A stretch of DNA of 64,000 nt from contig NZ_JAUTAG010000001.1 in assembly GCF_030818255.1 (NCBI RefSeq), positions 186,001-250,000 of the forward strand, given 5' to 3'. The notes beneath the pieces were generated by a model that saw nothing but the letters and a program-made list of their open reading frames with translations, was not told the DNA's origin and searched no databases. Within the stretch, counting starts at the first letter, position 1. Every line of letters starts with the position of its first letter. Below are positions 20,625-28,555 of this stretch, one piece after another. This DNA is from Microbacterium sp. SORGH_AS_0969 (GTDB lineage Bacteria > Actinomycetota > Actinomycetes > Actinomycetales > Microbacteriaceae). The position numbers and the translations under genes are program-made.

Positions 20625-21620
20625 TCAGCCCGCGGTGAGCGTCGGAGTCCCCGCCTCGTACTCGGTCAGGTCGCCCGTCTCGCCCGCGCGCGCGGCTCGC
20701 TTGCCGACCCACAGCATGTAGAAGAGAAAAACTCCGAGCGCCACCGCACCGATCGCGATCTTCACCTGCCACGGCCAATCGCGCGGCGTGACGAACCCCT
20801 CGACGACCCCCGAGAGGGCGAGGGCGAAGATCAGGCCGACCGCGACCGTGGCCAGGGAACGACCCTCGGCCGCCAGCGCGGCGCCGCGCGTGCGTCGGCC
20901 GGGAGCGACCCACGCCCAGAAGATCTGCAGGCCCGCGGCCCCCGCGACGAAGATCGCCGTGAGCTCGAGGAGGCCGTGCGGGAGGATGAACTGGAAGAAC
21001 ACGTCGGCGCGGTCGAAGGCGATCATGACCGCGGCCGATTGCCCCACCCCGATCGCGTTCTGCATCATCGCCATCAGCGGCCAGATGCCCGTGACGCCGA
21101 ACAGCACGCACTGCGCGGCGATCCAGGCGTTGTTCGTCCACACCGACCCCGCGAAGATCGCGTTGGGGTTCTCACGGTAGTAGTTCACGAACTGCTCGTC
21201 GGCGTAGTTCTGCAGCTCGCTGCGGCTTCCGAGGGCGGCGACCGTCGCGGGGTCGCCCGAGATCCACAGGGCCACCATCGTCGCGACGATGACGAAGCCG
21301 ACGGCGACGACCAACGTCGTCCACCGCACGCGATACAGCGCGGCCGGCAACTGCAGGAGGAAGAAGCGGGGCATCTGCTTCAACACGTTCTCGCGCACAC
21401 CGGTCAGCCGCAGGCGCGTGCGCGCCAGCAGGATCGAGACGTAGTCGCCCTGGGGTGTGCGGCCGGCGGAGGTCTTGATGTCGGCGAGGTCGGCGGATGC
21501 CGCGCGGTACCGCGTGACGAGCTCGTCGACCTCGCGGCCGCTCAGGCGTCGTGTGCGCCCCAGTTCGTCCAGACGCGCCCATTCCTCGCGGCGAGCGGCC
21601 GTGAGGGCGTCGAGGTCCAT
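20625..21620 (-). CDS. SpoIIM/DUF95-family stage II sporulation protein M-like membrane protein
   Basis: The 331-residue protein has a cytoplasmic N-terminal helix-rich part (about residues 1-100) and about five transmembrane segments (from about 110 to the end). It includes the family-typical extracytoplasmic YYRENPNAIFAGSVWTNNAWIA region and the FILPHGLLELTAIF motif. SpoIIM acts with SpoIID/P in forespore engulfment in Bacillus, but non-sporulating actinobacteria keep a homologue of unknown role, usually next to an RDD gene as here. The ATG at 21620 is preferred over one 6 codons upstream because TACAGT sits exactly 7 nt before it. Confidence 0.87.
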   Translation of the reverse strand: MDLDALTAARREEWARLDELGRTRRLSGREVDELVTRYRAASADLADIKTSAGRTPQGDYVSILLARTRLRLTGVRENVLKQMPRFFLLQLPAALYRVRWTTLVVAVGFVIVATMVALWISGDPATVAALGSRSELQNYADEQFVNYYRENPNAIFAGSVWTNNAWIAAQCVLFGVTGIWPLMAMMQNAIGVGQSAAVMIAFDRADVFFQFILPHGLLELTAIFVAGAAGLQIFWAWVAPGRRTRGAALAAEGRSLATVAVGLIFALALSGVVEGFVTPRDWPWQVKIAIGAVALGVFLFYMLWVGKRAARAGETGDLTEYEAGTPTLTAG

Positions 21621-21627
21621 GTGATCA

Positions 21628-21633
21628 ACTGTA
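21628..21633 (-). promoter_or_regulatory. -10 element for the SpoIIM-family gene
   Basis: On the minus strand TACAGT stands 7 nt before the ATG at 21620. It lies inside the 16-bp gap separating this start from the divergent RDD start at 21637. Any -35 must lie inside the RDD coding sequence. The same gap must also serve the RDD gene; TCAACT (21625-21630) is the nearest candidate on the plus strand. Confidence 0.45.
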
Positions 21634-21636
21634 CGC

Positions 21637-22491
21637 ATGGCTTCGTCGACGGCATCCTCACGGACCGGAGTCCGTGCGCCCGCGGCGCGCGGTGTCACGC
21701 TCGTCGACACCGCCTCCGAGGAGATCCTGACCGGCGAGGCCGTCGCCCTCGACGTGCAACCGCTCGGATTCTTCCTGCGGGCCCTCTGCTGCCTGATCGA
21801 CATGATCGTCGGCGTCGTACTGCTGATCGGCGGCGGCCTGCTGCTCGTGACCATGGCGGCATCCGGGACCCTTCCGGACAGCGCCCTGCGGATCGCCGTG
21901 ATCACGCTCATCGTGCTCGTGCTCGTCGTCCTCCCCACCGCCGTCGAGACGCTGTCACGCGGACGCAGCCTCGGCCGACTCGTCGTGGGTGGGCGGATCG
22001 TGCGCGTGGACGGCGGCGCCGCGGGTTTCCGCGCGGCGTTCATCCGCGCGCTGATCGGCGTCCTCGAGCTGTGGCTGACCCTCGGCGGGATCGCCGCGGT
22101 CGTCGGGATGTTCACTCCGCGCGCGCAGCGCCTCGGCGACCTCGTCGCGGGCACGGCGAGCGAGCGGACCCGCACGCGGCCCCTCCCCCCTCCCGCCCCG
22201 GGGATTCCGGCAGGGTGGGAGTCATGGGCGCAGGTGGCCGACGTCTCGCGCCTGCCCGACCGCCTCGCCGCCCGGGTGTCGCAGTTCGTCCGGGGCGCCG
22301 ACGTGCTCGATCCGGCCGCACGGGTCCGTCTCGCGGCCGCGCTGGCCGATGCGGTCGCCCCGTTCGTCTCGCCGCGGCCGCCGGCCGACCCCGAGGCGTT
22401 CGTCCGCGCGGTCGCCGCCGTGCGGCGCGATCGCGAGTACCGAGCACTCGTGATCGAGCGCGAGCGGGCAGCGGTGCTCACCGACCGCTGA
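21637..22491 (+). CDS. RDD family membrane protein
   Basis: Residues 45-175 of this 284-residue protein form an RDD domain: a polytopic region of three to four helices (LGFFLRALCCLIDMIVGVVLL start, RSLGRLVVGGRIVRVDGGAAGF, QRLGDLVAGT). RDD proteins are proposed transporters or ion exchangers. A soluble ~105-residue C-terminal extension with Arg-rich helices is probably cytoplasmic. The gene diverges from the SpoIIM-family gene, an association conserved in many actinobacteria, and ends 6 bp from the converging DUF3499 gene. Confidence 0.88.
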   Translation: MASSTASSRTGVRAPAARGVTLVDTASEEILTGEAVALDVQPLGFFLRALCCLIDMIVGVVLLIGGGLLLVTMAASGTLPDSALRIAVITLIVLVLVVLPTAVETLSRGRSLGRLVVGGRIVRVDGGAAGFRAAFIRALIGVLELWLTLGGIAAVVGMFTPRAQRLGDLVAGTASERTRTRPLPPPAPGIPAGWESWAQVADVSRLPDRLAARVSQFVRGADVLDPAARVRLAAALADAVAPFVSPRPPADPEAFVRAVAAVRRDREYRALVIERERAAVLTDR

Positions 22492-22497
22492 GGAGCG

Positions 22498-22704
22498 TCA
22501 GGCCCGCAGCGTCTCGTGGCGCACGACGACCCAGCCACGCGGCACCGAGAGCCGGTCGGCGTGGATCGCACAGAGGTCGTGGGCGTGCGGGTCGTCGACG
22601 CGTCCCAGCGGGCCCAGCGCGGCCATCTGGTCGCCGTAATCGTAGGTGAGCGTACTCATCGCCTCGCGGGCGCATCCCACCTTCGAGCAGAGTCTGTCGC
22701 GCAT
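22498..22704 (-). CDS. DUF3499 family small protein
   Basis: This 68-residue protein has two cysteine/histidine clusters, MRDRLCSKVGC near the start and HDLCAIHADRL, likely a small zinc-binding fold. It ends with the conserved PRGWVVVRHE. Members are actinobacterial and, in mycobacteria (Rv3258c), lie next to the zincin-like gene seen here at 22811. Function is unknown. The ATG at 22704 is chosen; a TTG three codons earlier is possible. A TAGTGT box 8 nt upstream of the ATG suggests a leaderless start. Confidence 0.85.
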   Translation of the reverse strand: MRDRLCSKVGCAREAMSTLTYDYGDQMAALGPLGRVDDPHAHDLCAIHADRLSVPRGWVVVRHETLRA

Positions 22705-22712
22705 CGCGGGCA

Positions 22713-22718
22713 ACACTA
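22713..22718 (-). promoter_or_regulatory. -10 element for the DUF3499 gene
   Basis: On the minus strand TAGTGT lies 8 nt before the ATG at 22704. There is no ribosome binding site between them. This is consistent with a leaderless transcript. Confidence 0.4.
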
Positions 22719-22798
22719 GCCCGCCGCCACCCCGGCGCCGACGCGCCGCGCCGTCGCGAGCCCACCCCGACCGAGGGTCACGCTGTGCCGGACGAACG

Positions 22799-22804
22799 TA
22801 GGAT
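22799..22804 (+). promoter_or_regulatory. -10 element for the zincin-like gene
   Basis: TAGGAT is followed by exactly 6 nt and then the ATG at 22811, with no Shine-Dalgarno sequence. This is the same arrangement as at position 69-74 and supports a leaderless start. Confidence 0.5.
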
Positions 22805-22810
22805 GGGCGC

Positions 22811-23245
22811 ATGGTGCGTCGACGAACCCGCGAAGCCCGGCCGGTCGCCCGCCCCTCCCGCCATGGCCGACACGGCCGCGAGAACCGCAGCCCGGTCGTT
22901 CGTCCACCGCTCCCCCCGATCGACACCCGGGTGGAACGCTTCGACGTCGCCGTCGGCGCCGCGGCGGAGTTCCTCCGCTCGGCCTGGAGCGAGCTGCGGG
23001 AGGTCTCGTTCGAGATCGGCATCATGCCCCCGGCCGCCACCGATGGCATCCCTCGATGGACCGTTCTGCGCGATGAGAAGCGCATCATCCTCTACCGCGT
23101 CCCAATCGAGCGGCTCGGTCACCCTCATCACGACGACGACCTGCACCGCCGGATGATGATCGAGGGTGCCGTCTTCCGCGCCGCCGCCGAGTACCTCGAC
23201 CGCGACCCGTGGGATCTCGGCCCCGAGCGCTTCCGCGACTTCTGA
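22811..23245 (+). CDS. zincin-like metallopeptidase family protein without HExxH
   Basis: This 144-residue protein has a basic, disordered N-terminus (about residues 1-38). A domain matching the PF06262 zincin-like family follows, including the strand RIILYRVPIERLG and the helix that normally holds HExxH. That helix here reads MMIEGAVFRAAAEYLDRDP, so the His residues and catalytic Glu are missing. Mycobacterial Rv3259 shows the same loss in my recollection, suggesting a non-enzymatic or different role in this branch. It diverges from DUF3499, as in mycobacteria. The start has a TAGGAT box 6 nt upstream. Confidence 0.8.
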   Translation: MVRRRTREARPVARPSRHGRHGRENRSPVVRPPLPPIDTRVERFDVAVGAAAEFLRSAWSELREVSFEIGIMPPAATDGIPRWTVLRDEKRIILYRVPIERLGHPHHDDDLHRRMMIEGAVFRAAAEYLDRDPWDLGPERFRDF

Positions 23246-23385
23246 CCCGGCGTGGCCGCGCGCTCCGCGTGCCGCCGCGGGCCCCGCGCGCGCCGGACCA
23301 CGCGTCCCCGCGCTGTCCCCAGGAACCCGCGCCGGACTGGCTCCCCATGCCCGCGCGTGTTCGGCGCTGACCGGCCCACCCTCAC

Positions 23386-23451
23386 GCATAAACGCGATTC
23401 GCGCACAGAAACACGTGCTCCTCGCGTTTATGCGAGTGGATCGCGTTTATG
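23386..23451. repeat. 66-bp REP-like palindromic repeat, copy 1
   Basis: The repeat begins with GCATAAACGCGAT and ends with its complement ATCGCGTTTATG (stem arms at 23387-23398 and 23440-23451). A second TCGCGTTTATG lies just inside the right arm, so two alternative hairpins can form. The core carries the palindrome CACGTG. Copy 2 lies 225 bp downstream in the same orientation, with only a few differences between residues 16 and 25. Confidence 0.8.
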
Positions 23452-23610
23452 GTCGCCCGCCACGATGCCGACGCGCTCGAACGCGGGAGACCCGCACGGC
23501 GCCGGGAACGCCGGGGCGCCCGCCGACACAGCCTCAGCGGCAGCGGTACCCGCCGCGCCCGGCACCCCGCCCTTGAGGCCGACGCGCTCCCTGTTGGAGC
23601 CGCCCCTCTT

Positions 23611-23676
23611 GCATAAACGCGATTCGCTCACGAAAACACGTGCTCCTCGCGTTTATGCGAGTGGATCGCGTTTATG
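23611..23676. repeat. 66-bp REP-like palindromic repeat, copy 2
   Basis: This copy is the same length and nearly identical to copy 1; the differences cluster in the left arm-to-core spacer (GATTCGCTCACGAAAACACG versus GATTCGCGCACAGAAACACG). It has the same inverted arms CATAAACGCGAT/ATCGCGTTTATG and the extra internal TCGCGTTTATG. It lies about 80 bp from the end of the DUF5719 gene. Confidence 0.8.
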
Positions 23677-23757
23677 CGCGCGGGCCGCGACGCAACCAGC
23701 GCGCACCGCCGCCCCGCCGCGCGCAACCACGCCGCGCGCAACCGCGGAACGCCAGAC

Positions 23758-25155
23758 CTACGGCAGGACGGTCACCGCCGACTCGGCGGTGTTCGCCGGC
23801 CACAGCGGATACCCCGCGAGAGCGCCGGTCGACGAGTACGTCACCGCGCCCCGTACGGGAGTGCTCGCCTCGAGCGTGTAGACGCCCGCGGCGACGGCTG
23901 TCGAGACGCTGCCCCCGTCGGGCACGGCGAGGGTCAGCGGCGCGCCGCCGTCGGCCGGGGTGAGAGTGACCGTGGCGTCGCCCCCGCCGGCATCCGTCGT
24001 GAGCACGAGCGCGGCACCGGCGCCCGACGCCACCGCCACCGCGCTGGAGACCGCGATCCGGGGGGCGGGGCTGTACCACGCGAAGTCGGCGCCCTGGCCG
24101 AACCCCGTGGTCGACCACGCGCCGGCGACCACGGGCTGATCGGCGGTGATGTCGACCGTGTACGCCCCGAGGTCCACCCCCGACAGGTCGAGCGAGGTCG
24201 GCTTGCCCGCCTCGAGCGGGACGGTGCGCGGCGTGCCCGGGGTCGCCGTGCCCACCGGGATGAGGGTCACGGTCGCGGTGGCTGCGGAACCGGGGGCGAG
24301 CAGCCGCAGAACGGTGCCTGCGTCGCCGCCGCCCGCCGTCAGGATCTGCACGCCGGGGATGACCAGGTGCGTATCCGCCTGGGCCGAGGGGGCGGCCTGG
24401 TCGACGCCGCCCGGGAGGAGCAGACGCGTGAGGCTCGCCTGCAGCGAGGCGTGCACGGGGGCACCCGACGCCGTGACGCGCACGACGGGGCTCTCTTCGC
24501 CGAGCAGAAGGCCGGCCAACGGCACCACGCGCTGCGTACCCGGCGCCACGACGAGGTTGCTGCCACCCGGGGGCGTCGACACGCCCTGCGCTCCATAGAC
24601 GGACAGCTGCACGGTCGCGGGCACATCGCCCGGATTGCCCAAGACGACGAGGTCGTTCGCCCCGGTCGTCGTCGCGCCGGCGACCAGCCAGGACTCGGCC
24701 AGCGGAGGGCGGCACGCGGATGCCGCGAAGCCGATGAGGTCTTCCGAGGTCGCCGTCGCGGAGCCCGCGGCGGCGAGCGGCGCGGGCGCCCCGCCGAGAG
24801 GTTGGGCGCGAAGCGCCGTCGCATCACCCGAGCCGTCGCCGGTGGATCCGGTCAGCGCGCTGTCGACCGCGCCGCTGTCAGCCGGTCCGCTCAGGACCTG
24901 CTGGGGCGCGGCCGCGCTGAGCGCCCCCGCCTGTTCGGCACTGCGCCCGAGCGCCAGCAGCGGACCGTCGCACGCGAGCACGGTGTCGGACGCGGCGGGC
25001 GTGGCCTCGATGCGGACGGGGCTCGCGGTGAGCGTCGGCCAGGGCGCGGCGATCCCGGCCACCGTTCCGACCACGACCGCACCGGCCACGACGGATCCGG
25101 CGACGACGCGGGCGCTGGTCGTCGCCCAGCGGACGAGTCGGCGGTCGCTGCTCAT
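23758..25155 (-). CDS. DUF5719 family secreted/membrane-anchored protein
   Basis: This 465-residue protein has a basic N-terminus and one signal-anchor helix (about residues 13-37). A Ser/Thr/Ala-rich extracytoplasmic domain of beta-sandwich character follows, with motifs such as VVLGNPGDVPATVQLSVYG and VVAGAWSTTGFG. It has no recognised catalytic motif. DUF5719 proteins are found in actinobacteria immediately after a large glycosyltransferase/membrane gene, as here. The start overlaps that gene's stop (ATGA), so the two are translationally coupled and likely cooperate in envelope polysaccharide work. Confidence 0.85.
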   Translation of the reverse strand: MSSDRRLVRWATTSARVVAGSVVAGAVVVGTVAGIAAPWPTLTASPVRIEATPAASDTVLACDGPLLALGRSAEQAGALSAAAPQQVLSGPADSGAVDSALTGSTGDGSGDATALRAQPLGGAPAPLAAAGSATATSEDLIGFAASACRPPLAESWLVAGATTTGANDLVVLGNPGDVPATVQLSVYGAQGVSTPPGGSNLVVAPGTQRVVPLAGLLLGEESPVVRVTASGAPVHASLQASLTRLLLPGGVDQAAPSAQADTHLVIPGVQILTAGGGDAGTVLRLLAPGSAATATVTLIPVGTATPGTPRTVPLEAGKPTSLDLSGVDLGAYTVDITADQPVVAGAWSTTGFGQGADFAWYSPAPRIAVSSAVAVASGAGAALVLTTDAGGGDATVTLTPADGGAPLTLAVPDGGSVSTAVAAGVYTLEASTPVRGAVTYSSTGALAGYPLWPANTAESAVTVLP

Positions 25156-27995
25156 CGGCTTCCTCCCGGGTTCGGGCCCACGATGCGGGGCGTGCGGCGC
25201 GCGACCCGGCGGGAGGCGCTGGTGGGCACGGCCAGCAGCAGGGCGACCAGGAGGACGCCCAGCGACCCGAAGGTCACGAGGCTTTGCACGCGCGCCTGGT
25301 GGTCGTCGAGCGGCGGCCGCGGCTGCACGGACGCGGTCACGCGCCACAGGTCGCCGCGCGAGGTGGTGCCGACGCCGTCGAGCGCGTCGCGCTGGTCGAG
25401 CGACGTCGCGGCCGCGAGGCGCGCACCGCGGATGACGTCGTTCTCGCCCGCCGAGGCGGACTGGAGCAGGACGAATCCGATCCCCCGCTCCCCCAGACGC
25501 TCGATGACGTCGTCCGACGAGGGGGTCGTGAGATCGGCGGCCAACGCGGCGAGCTCGCGGTCGGCGGGCTGCGCCTCGATGCGCGTGGCCCGGACCGTGC
25601 TCTGCCCGCCCACGGTGGCGCTCCCGCCCCACACGACGTCCACGCGCAGACCGTCGGCGCGCGGGTCGAGCACGATCGTGCCGATCGCGGTCGAGCCTCT
25701 CCCTTCCGCGGCGACGAAGGCCGGAAGCGTCGAGGTCGGACCGTTGGTGAGCACCGAGCGCGGGTGCGACTGATCCAGGGATGCCGTGAGCGCGGGGCTC
25801 ACGGCGACGAGCAGGGCCGCGAGAGTCACGAGAGCGCCGATCGGCCGGAGCACGCGCACGCGTTCGACGATCCCGGCATCCAGAGCCACCATCGCACTGC
25901 CGACCACGCCCAGCCACGCGAGGCTGAGGCCCGCACCGGGCCAGAGCGGCACCGCCGTGCCGTGGTCGAAGGAGACGGCCACCCCGACCGCCGCGAAAGC
26001 CGTCGCGAGGCCCACGGCCGCGATGATCAGCAGGGCGGATGCCGTCACCCAACGCGGGGTGAGGACAGCCAGCAGAGCGAGGACGGCGAGCGGAGCGATC
26101 AACAGCCCGACCCACCAGACCGGGCCGTCGATGACGCTCGCCCATCCGCCGGGATCCGAGCTCGGGAAGCCCGCGGCCAAGAGCGCGCGCCCCACCGGGT
26201 CGGCCGAGACCTCGTTGCCCGCGTAGGGGATGCCGGGGTCGGCGAGCAGCCCCCAGGGGTTCCCGGTGCGCACCTGCGTCCACACGAGGGGCGCGAACAC
26301 CACGATCGACGGCACTACGAGCCAGACGACGCGCGCCACCCCGCGTCCGGCGACGAGAGCCACGACCACGAGGGCCGCGGACCACAGCACCACGACCGCG
26401 GGGGCGAACGACGGCGCGCACGCCAGCACGAGCACGAGCAGAACGGATGCCGCTCCCGCCGGCGCCCAGGCCCGGTGGGCGACGCTCGCGGCGTAGAAGA
26501 GCCAGGGCAGGAGCAGGTGGGCGATCAGGGCGGCGGGGCGACCCTCCACGATCGCGGCGAGGAACGTCGGGGCGAGCGCCCACGCGACCGCGGCGGTGAT
26601 GCGCAGCAGCGACGACTCGGTGACGCGCGTCGCGGCGAACCACCCGCCGAGGACGGCGAGCGGGAGCGCGAGAACCCAGAGGACGACGAGGGCGCGAGAG
26701 GGATCGCCGGGTGACAGCGTGCCGATGACCGCGATGATCGCGGAGAACGGATCGGCCGGGCCGATGGCATCCAGGCCCAGGGGGCGCTCGCCCCACGCGG
26801 CGTCCTGCCACAGCTGCACGACCGTGGCACGCAGGGGCGCGAGAGCGCCGCCTCCCAGCACGGGCCAGGCCAGCAGCGGGAAGAAGAGCGCGGCCGAGAC
26901 CGCGAGGGCGCCGAGCACGGCCCACGCGCCTCCGCCGACGAAGAAGCGCAGTTCGGGGCGGACCGGGGCGTCGGTGACACCGCCGTCCGCGGCCTCCCAC
27001 CGCAGCCGCATCTCGGAGCGCGAGACGCGCAGGGGGGCGATGCGGGACCAGCCGACCGAGCGGACGGCGCGGATCCGGCGCCGCGCGCGCGCCACCGCCG
27101 CGATGCGGGCCATGACGAGGATCGTCGCACCCCACTCGGGGAGGACGCGGTAGGGCACCTTCCCGATGAGGTGGAGGATCGTGCGCCACAGCGCCAGCGG
27201 GAGGAAAGACAGCCAGTGCAACGGGACGGCCGCCGCCGGTGCGTAGACGAGACGGCGGTGCAGCTGCGCGGTCCGCTCCGCGAAGGCGCGGCGGCGCGCG
27301 CGGCGGCGACCGCGGGCCATGGCCGCGACGCCGTCCCCGGCGACCGCGACGCGCGCCGCGGGGACGAGGGAGACACGGTCGCCGGCCAGGCGGGCGCGGA
27401 CACCCAGGTCGACGCCTTCGTCGGCACCGCCGAGGGCGGGGTCGAGACCGCCCAGGGCCGTCCAGGACTCGCGGCGGATCAGCAGTCCGCGGACGTCCGC
27501 ACCGAGGACGTCGGCGTCGCCGTCGTGCTGGCCCTGGTCGAACTCGCCCGCCGCGAGCTCGACCGTGCGCCCGTAGCGCGTGAGGCTGATACCGAGGGAG
27601 ACGATCTCGTCCGGCTCGTCCCAGCGGACGAGCTTGGGAGCCGCGACCGCGAGTGACGGCGAGAGCTCGAGCGCCCCCGCGAGCCGGACGAGGGCGTCGG
27701 ATTCGGGGGCGGTGTCCTGGGCGAGGAGCCAGACCGCGTCGCCGGTGAGCCGGGGGGTGGCCAGGGCGGTGGCGACGGCGAACGGAGTTCCGGCCGAGGC
27801 GGTGATGACGCCTTCGGCACCGGATGACGCGGCCAGTTGGGTCAGCTCGGGATCGGCCCCGCACAGCACGATGGTGAGCGCATCGACGGGTCGGCTCTGC
27901 GCGGAGATCGCCGCGAGCGTGCGCTTCAGATGGTGCGCGGCGGGAGTCCGGCCCTCGGGGCGGACGACGAGAATGGCGTGAACACGGGCGGGCAT
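25152..27995 (-). CDS. large GT2 glycosyltransferase fused to a polytopic membrane domain
   Basis: Residues 1-260 of this 947-residue protein are a GT-A (GT2-like) domain starting MPARVHAILVVRPEGRTP. The usual DxD is weak (LLAQDTAPESD), and an acceptor-type motif GGADEGVDLGVRARLAG is present. About twelve transmembrane helices follow (about 330-760), then an extracytoplasmic segment (about 760-900) and a final transmembrane helix. The architecture suits a transferase coupled to polymerisation or transfer across the membrane. It is coupled to DUF5719 downstream and lies below whiB2. TAGGCT lies 9 nt before the ATG. Substrate is unknown. Confidence 0.86.
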   Translation of the reverse strand: MPARVHAILVVRPEGRTPAAHHLKRTLAAISAQSRPVDALTIVLCGADPELTQLAASSGAEGVITASAGTPFAVATALATPRLTGDAVWLLAQDTAPESDALVRLAGALELSPSLAVAAPKLVRWDEPDEIVSLGISLTRYGRTVELAAGEFDQGQHDGDADVLGADVRGLLIRRESWTALGGLDPALGGADEGVDLGVRARLAGDRVSLVPAARVAVAGDGVAAMARGRRRARRRAFAERTAQLHRRLVYAPAAAVPLHWLSFLPLALWRTILHLIGKVPYRVLPEWGATILVMARIAAVARARRRIRAVRSVGWSRIAPLRVSRSEMRLRWEAADGGVTDAPVRPELRFFVGGGAWAVLGALAVSAALFFPLLAWPVLGGGALAPLRATVVQLWQDAAWGERPLGLDAIGPADPFSAIIAVIGTLSPGDPSRALVVLWVLALPLAVLGGWFAATRVTESSLLRITAAVAWALAPTFLAAIVEGRPAALIAHLLLPWLFYAASVAHRAWAPAGAASVLLVLVLACAPSFAPAVVVLWSAALVVVALVAGRGVARVVWLVVPSIVVFAPLVWTQVRTGNPWGLLADPGIPYAGNEVSADPVGRALLAAGFPSSDPGGWASVIDGPVWWVGLLIAPLAVLALLAVLTPRWVTASALLIIAAVGLATAFAAVGVAVSFDHGTAVPLWPGAGLSLAWLGVVGSAMVALDAGIVERVRVLRPIGALVTLAALLVAVSPALTASLDQSHPRSVLTNGPTSTLPAFVAAEGRGSTAIGTIVLDPRADGLRVDVVWGGSATVGGQSTVRATRIEAQPADRELAALAADLTTPSSDDVIERLGERGIGFVLLQSASAGENDVIRGARLAAATSLDQRDALDGVGTTSRGDLWRVTASVQPRPPLDDHQARVQSLVTFGSLGVLLVALLLAVPTSASRRVARRTPRIVGPNPGGSR

Positions 27996-28090
27996 GGCGC
28001 AGTCAGCCTAAGCGCGCTCCCGCACGTTCGCGGACGCCGCGCCGGGGTGAGGGCGATCGCCCGGAAAGGACCGTCGCGTCGGACGACGGA

Positions 28091-28411
28091 TCAGGCGCGG
28101 CGCTTCAGCTTGCGACGCTCGCGCTCGCTGAGACCGCCCCAGATGCCGAAGCGCTCGTCGTTCTGGAGGGCGTACTCGAGGCACTCGGACTTGACGTCGC
28201 ACGAGGTGCAGATGCGCTTCGCGTCGCGCGTGGAGCCGCCCTTCTCGGGGAAGAACGCCTCGGGATCGGTCTGCGCGCAGAGCGCATCGGTCTGCCACGC
28301 GAGCGTGTTCTCTTCGACGGCGTCGATGTCGCGACGGACTCCGGGGACACCGAGGTCGACCGGATCGACGAACCAGTTGTCCGGAACACCGGACCGGTAC
28401 TGCGACGTCAT
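28091..28411 (-). CDS. whiB2: WhiB-family iron-sulfur regulator (WhiB2/WhmD type)
   Basis: The 106-residue protein has four cluster-ligating cysteines, Cys45, Cys68, Cys71 and Cys77, in the family spacing C-X22-C-X2-C-X5-C. The beta-turn FGIWGGLSERERR and the basic tail KLKRRA complete the signature. WhiB2/WhmD binds a 4Fe-4S cluster and is needed for septation in mycobacteria and for sporulation septation (WhiB) in Streptomyces. The ATG at 28411 is preferred because GGGGGAGG sits just upstream, inside the alternative longer frame. Neighbours manA, DUF3499 and the zincin-like gene support the WhiB2 assignment. Confidence 0.94.
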   Translation of the reverse strand: MTSQYRSGVPDNWFVDPVDLGVPGVRRDIDAVEENTLAWQTDALCAQTDPEAFFPEKGGSTRDAKRICTSCDVKSECLEYALQNDERFGIWGGLSERERRKLKRRA

Positions 28412-28462
28412 GTCGTCCTCCCCCACAGTCGAGCCCTCGTGACGCGGATTCGCGTACGAGTA

Positions 28463-28491
28463 ATTACACCTGTGTCATTCGGATTGGTCAA
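28463..28491 (-). promoter_or_regulatory. whiB2 promoter
   Basis: On the minus strand TTGACC (28491-28486), a 17-nt spacer, then TGTAAT (28468-28463) give one of the best vegetative-type promoters in the window. It lies in an unusually AT-rich patch, about 52 nt upstream of the whiB2 start. The transcript would have a leader containing the strong ribosome binding site. Confidence 0.65.
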
Positions 28492-28555
28492 GTCGCGGAT
28501 CGTAAACCCTCAAGGCCGACCTGAACCTTCACGCGGGCCGTCGGCGTGTCGCGGC

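Larger units (their letters stand above)
23246..23757. other. 512-bp gene-free gap holding two palindromic repeats
   Basis: The gap lies between the convergent zincin-like and DUF5719 genes. Open frames here have no recognisable protein and read through both repeats, so none is called. Apart from the two 66-bp repeats at 23386 and 23611, the sequence is very GC-rich, with a short direct repeat GCCGCGCGCAAC twice around 23716-23742. No intrinsic terminator with a T-tract is seen. Confidence 0.7.

Noticed and set aside
23252..23963. Open frames in the gap containing the two 66-bp repeats
   Set aside because: Their only notable feature is a repeated peptide produced by the DNA repeats; they read into the DUF5719 gene on the other strand and have no ribosome binding site or leaderless box.
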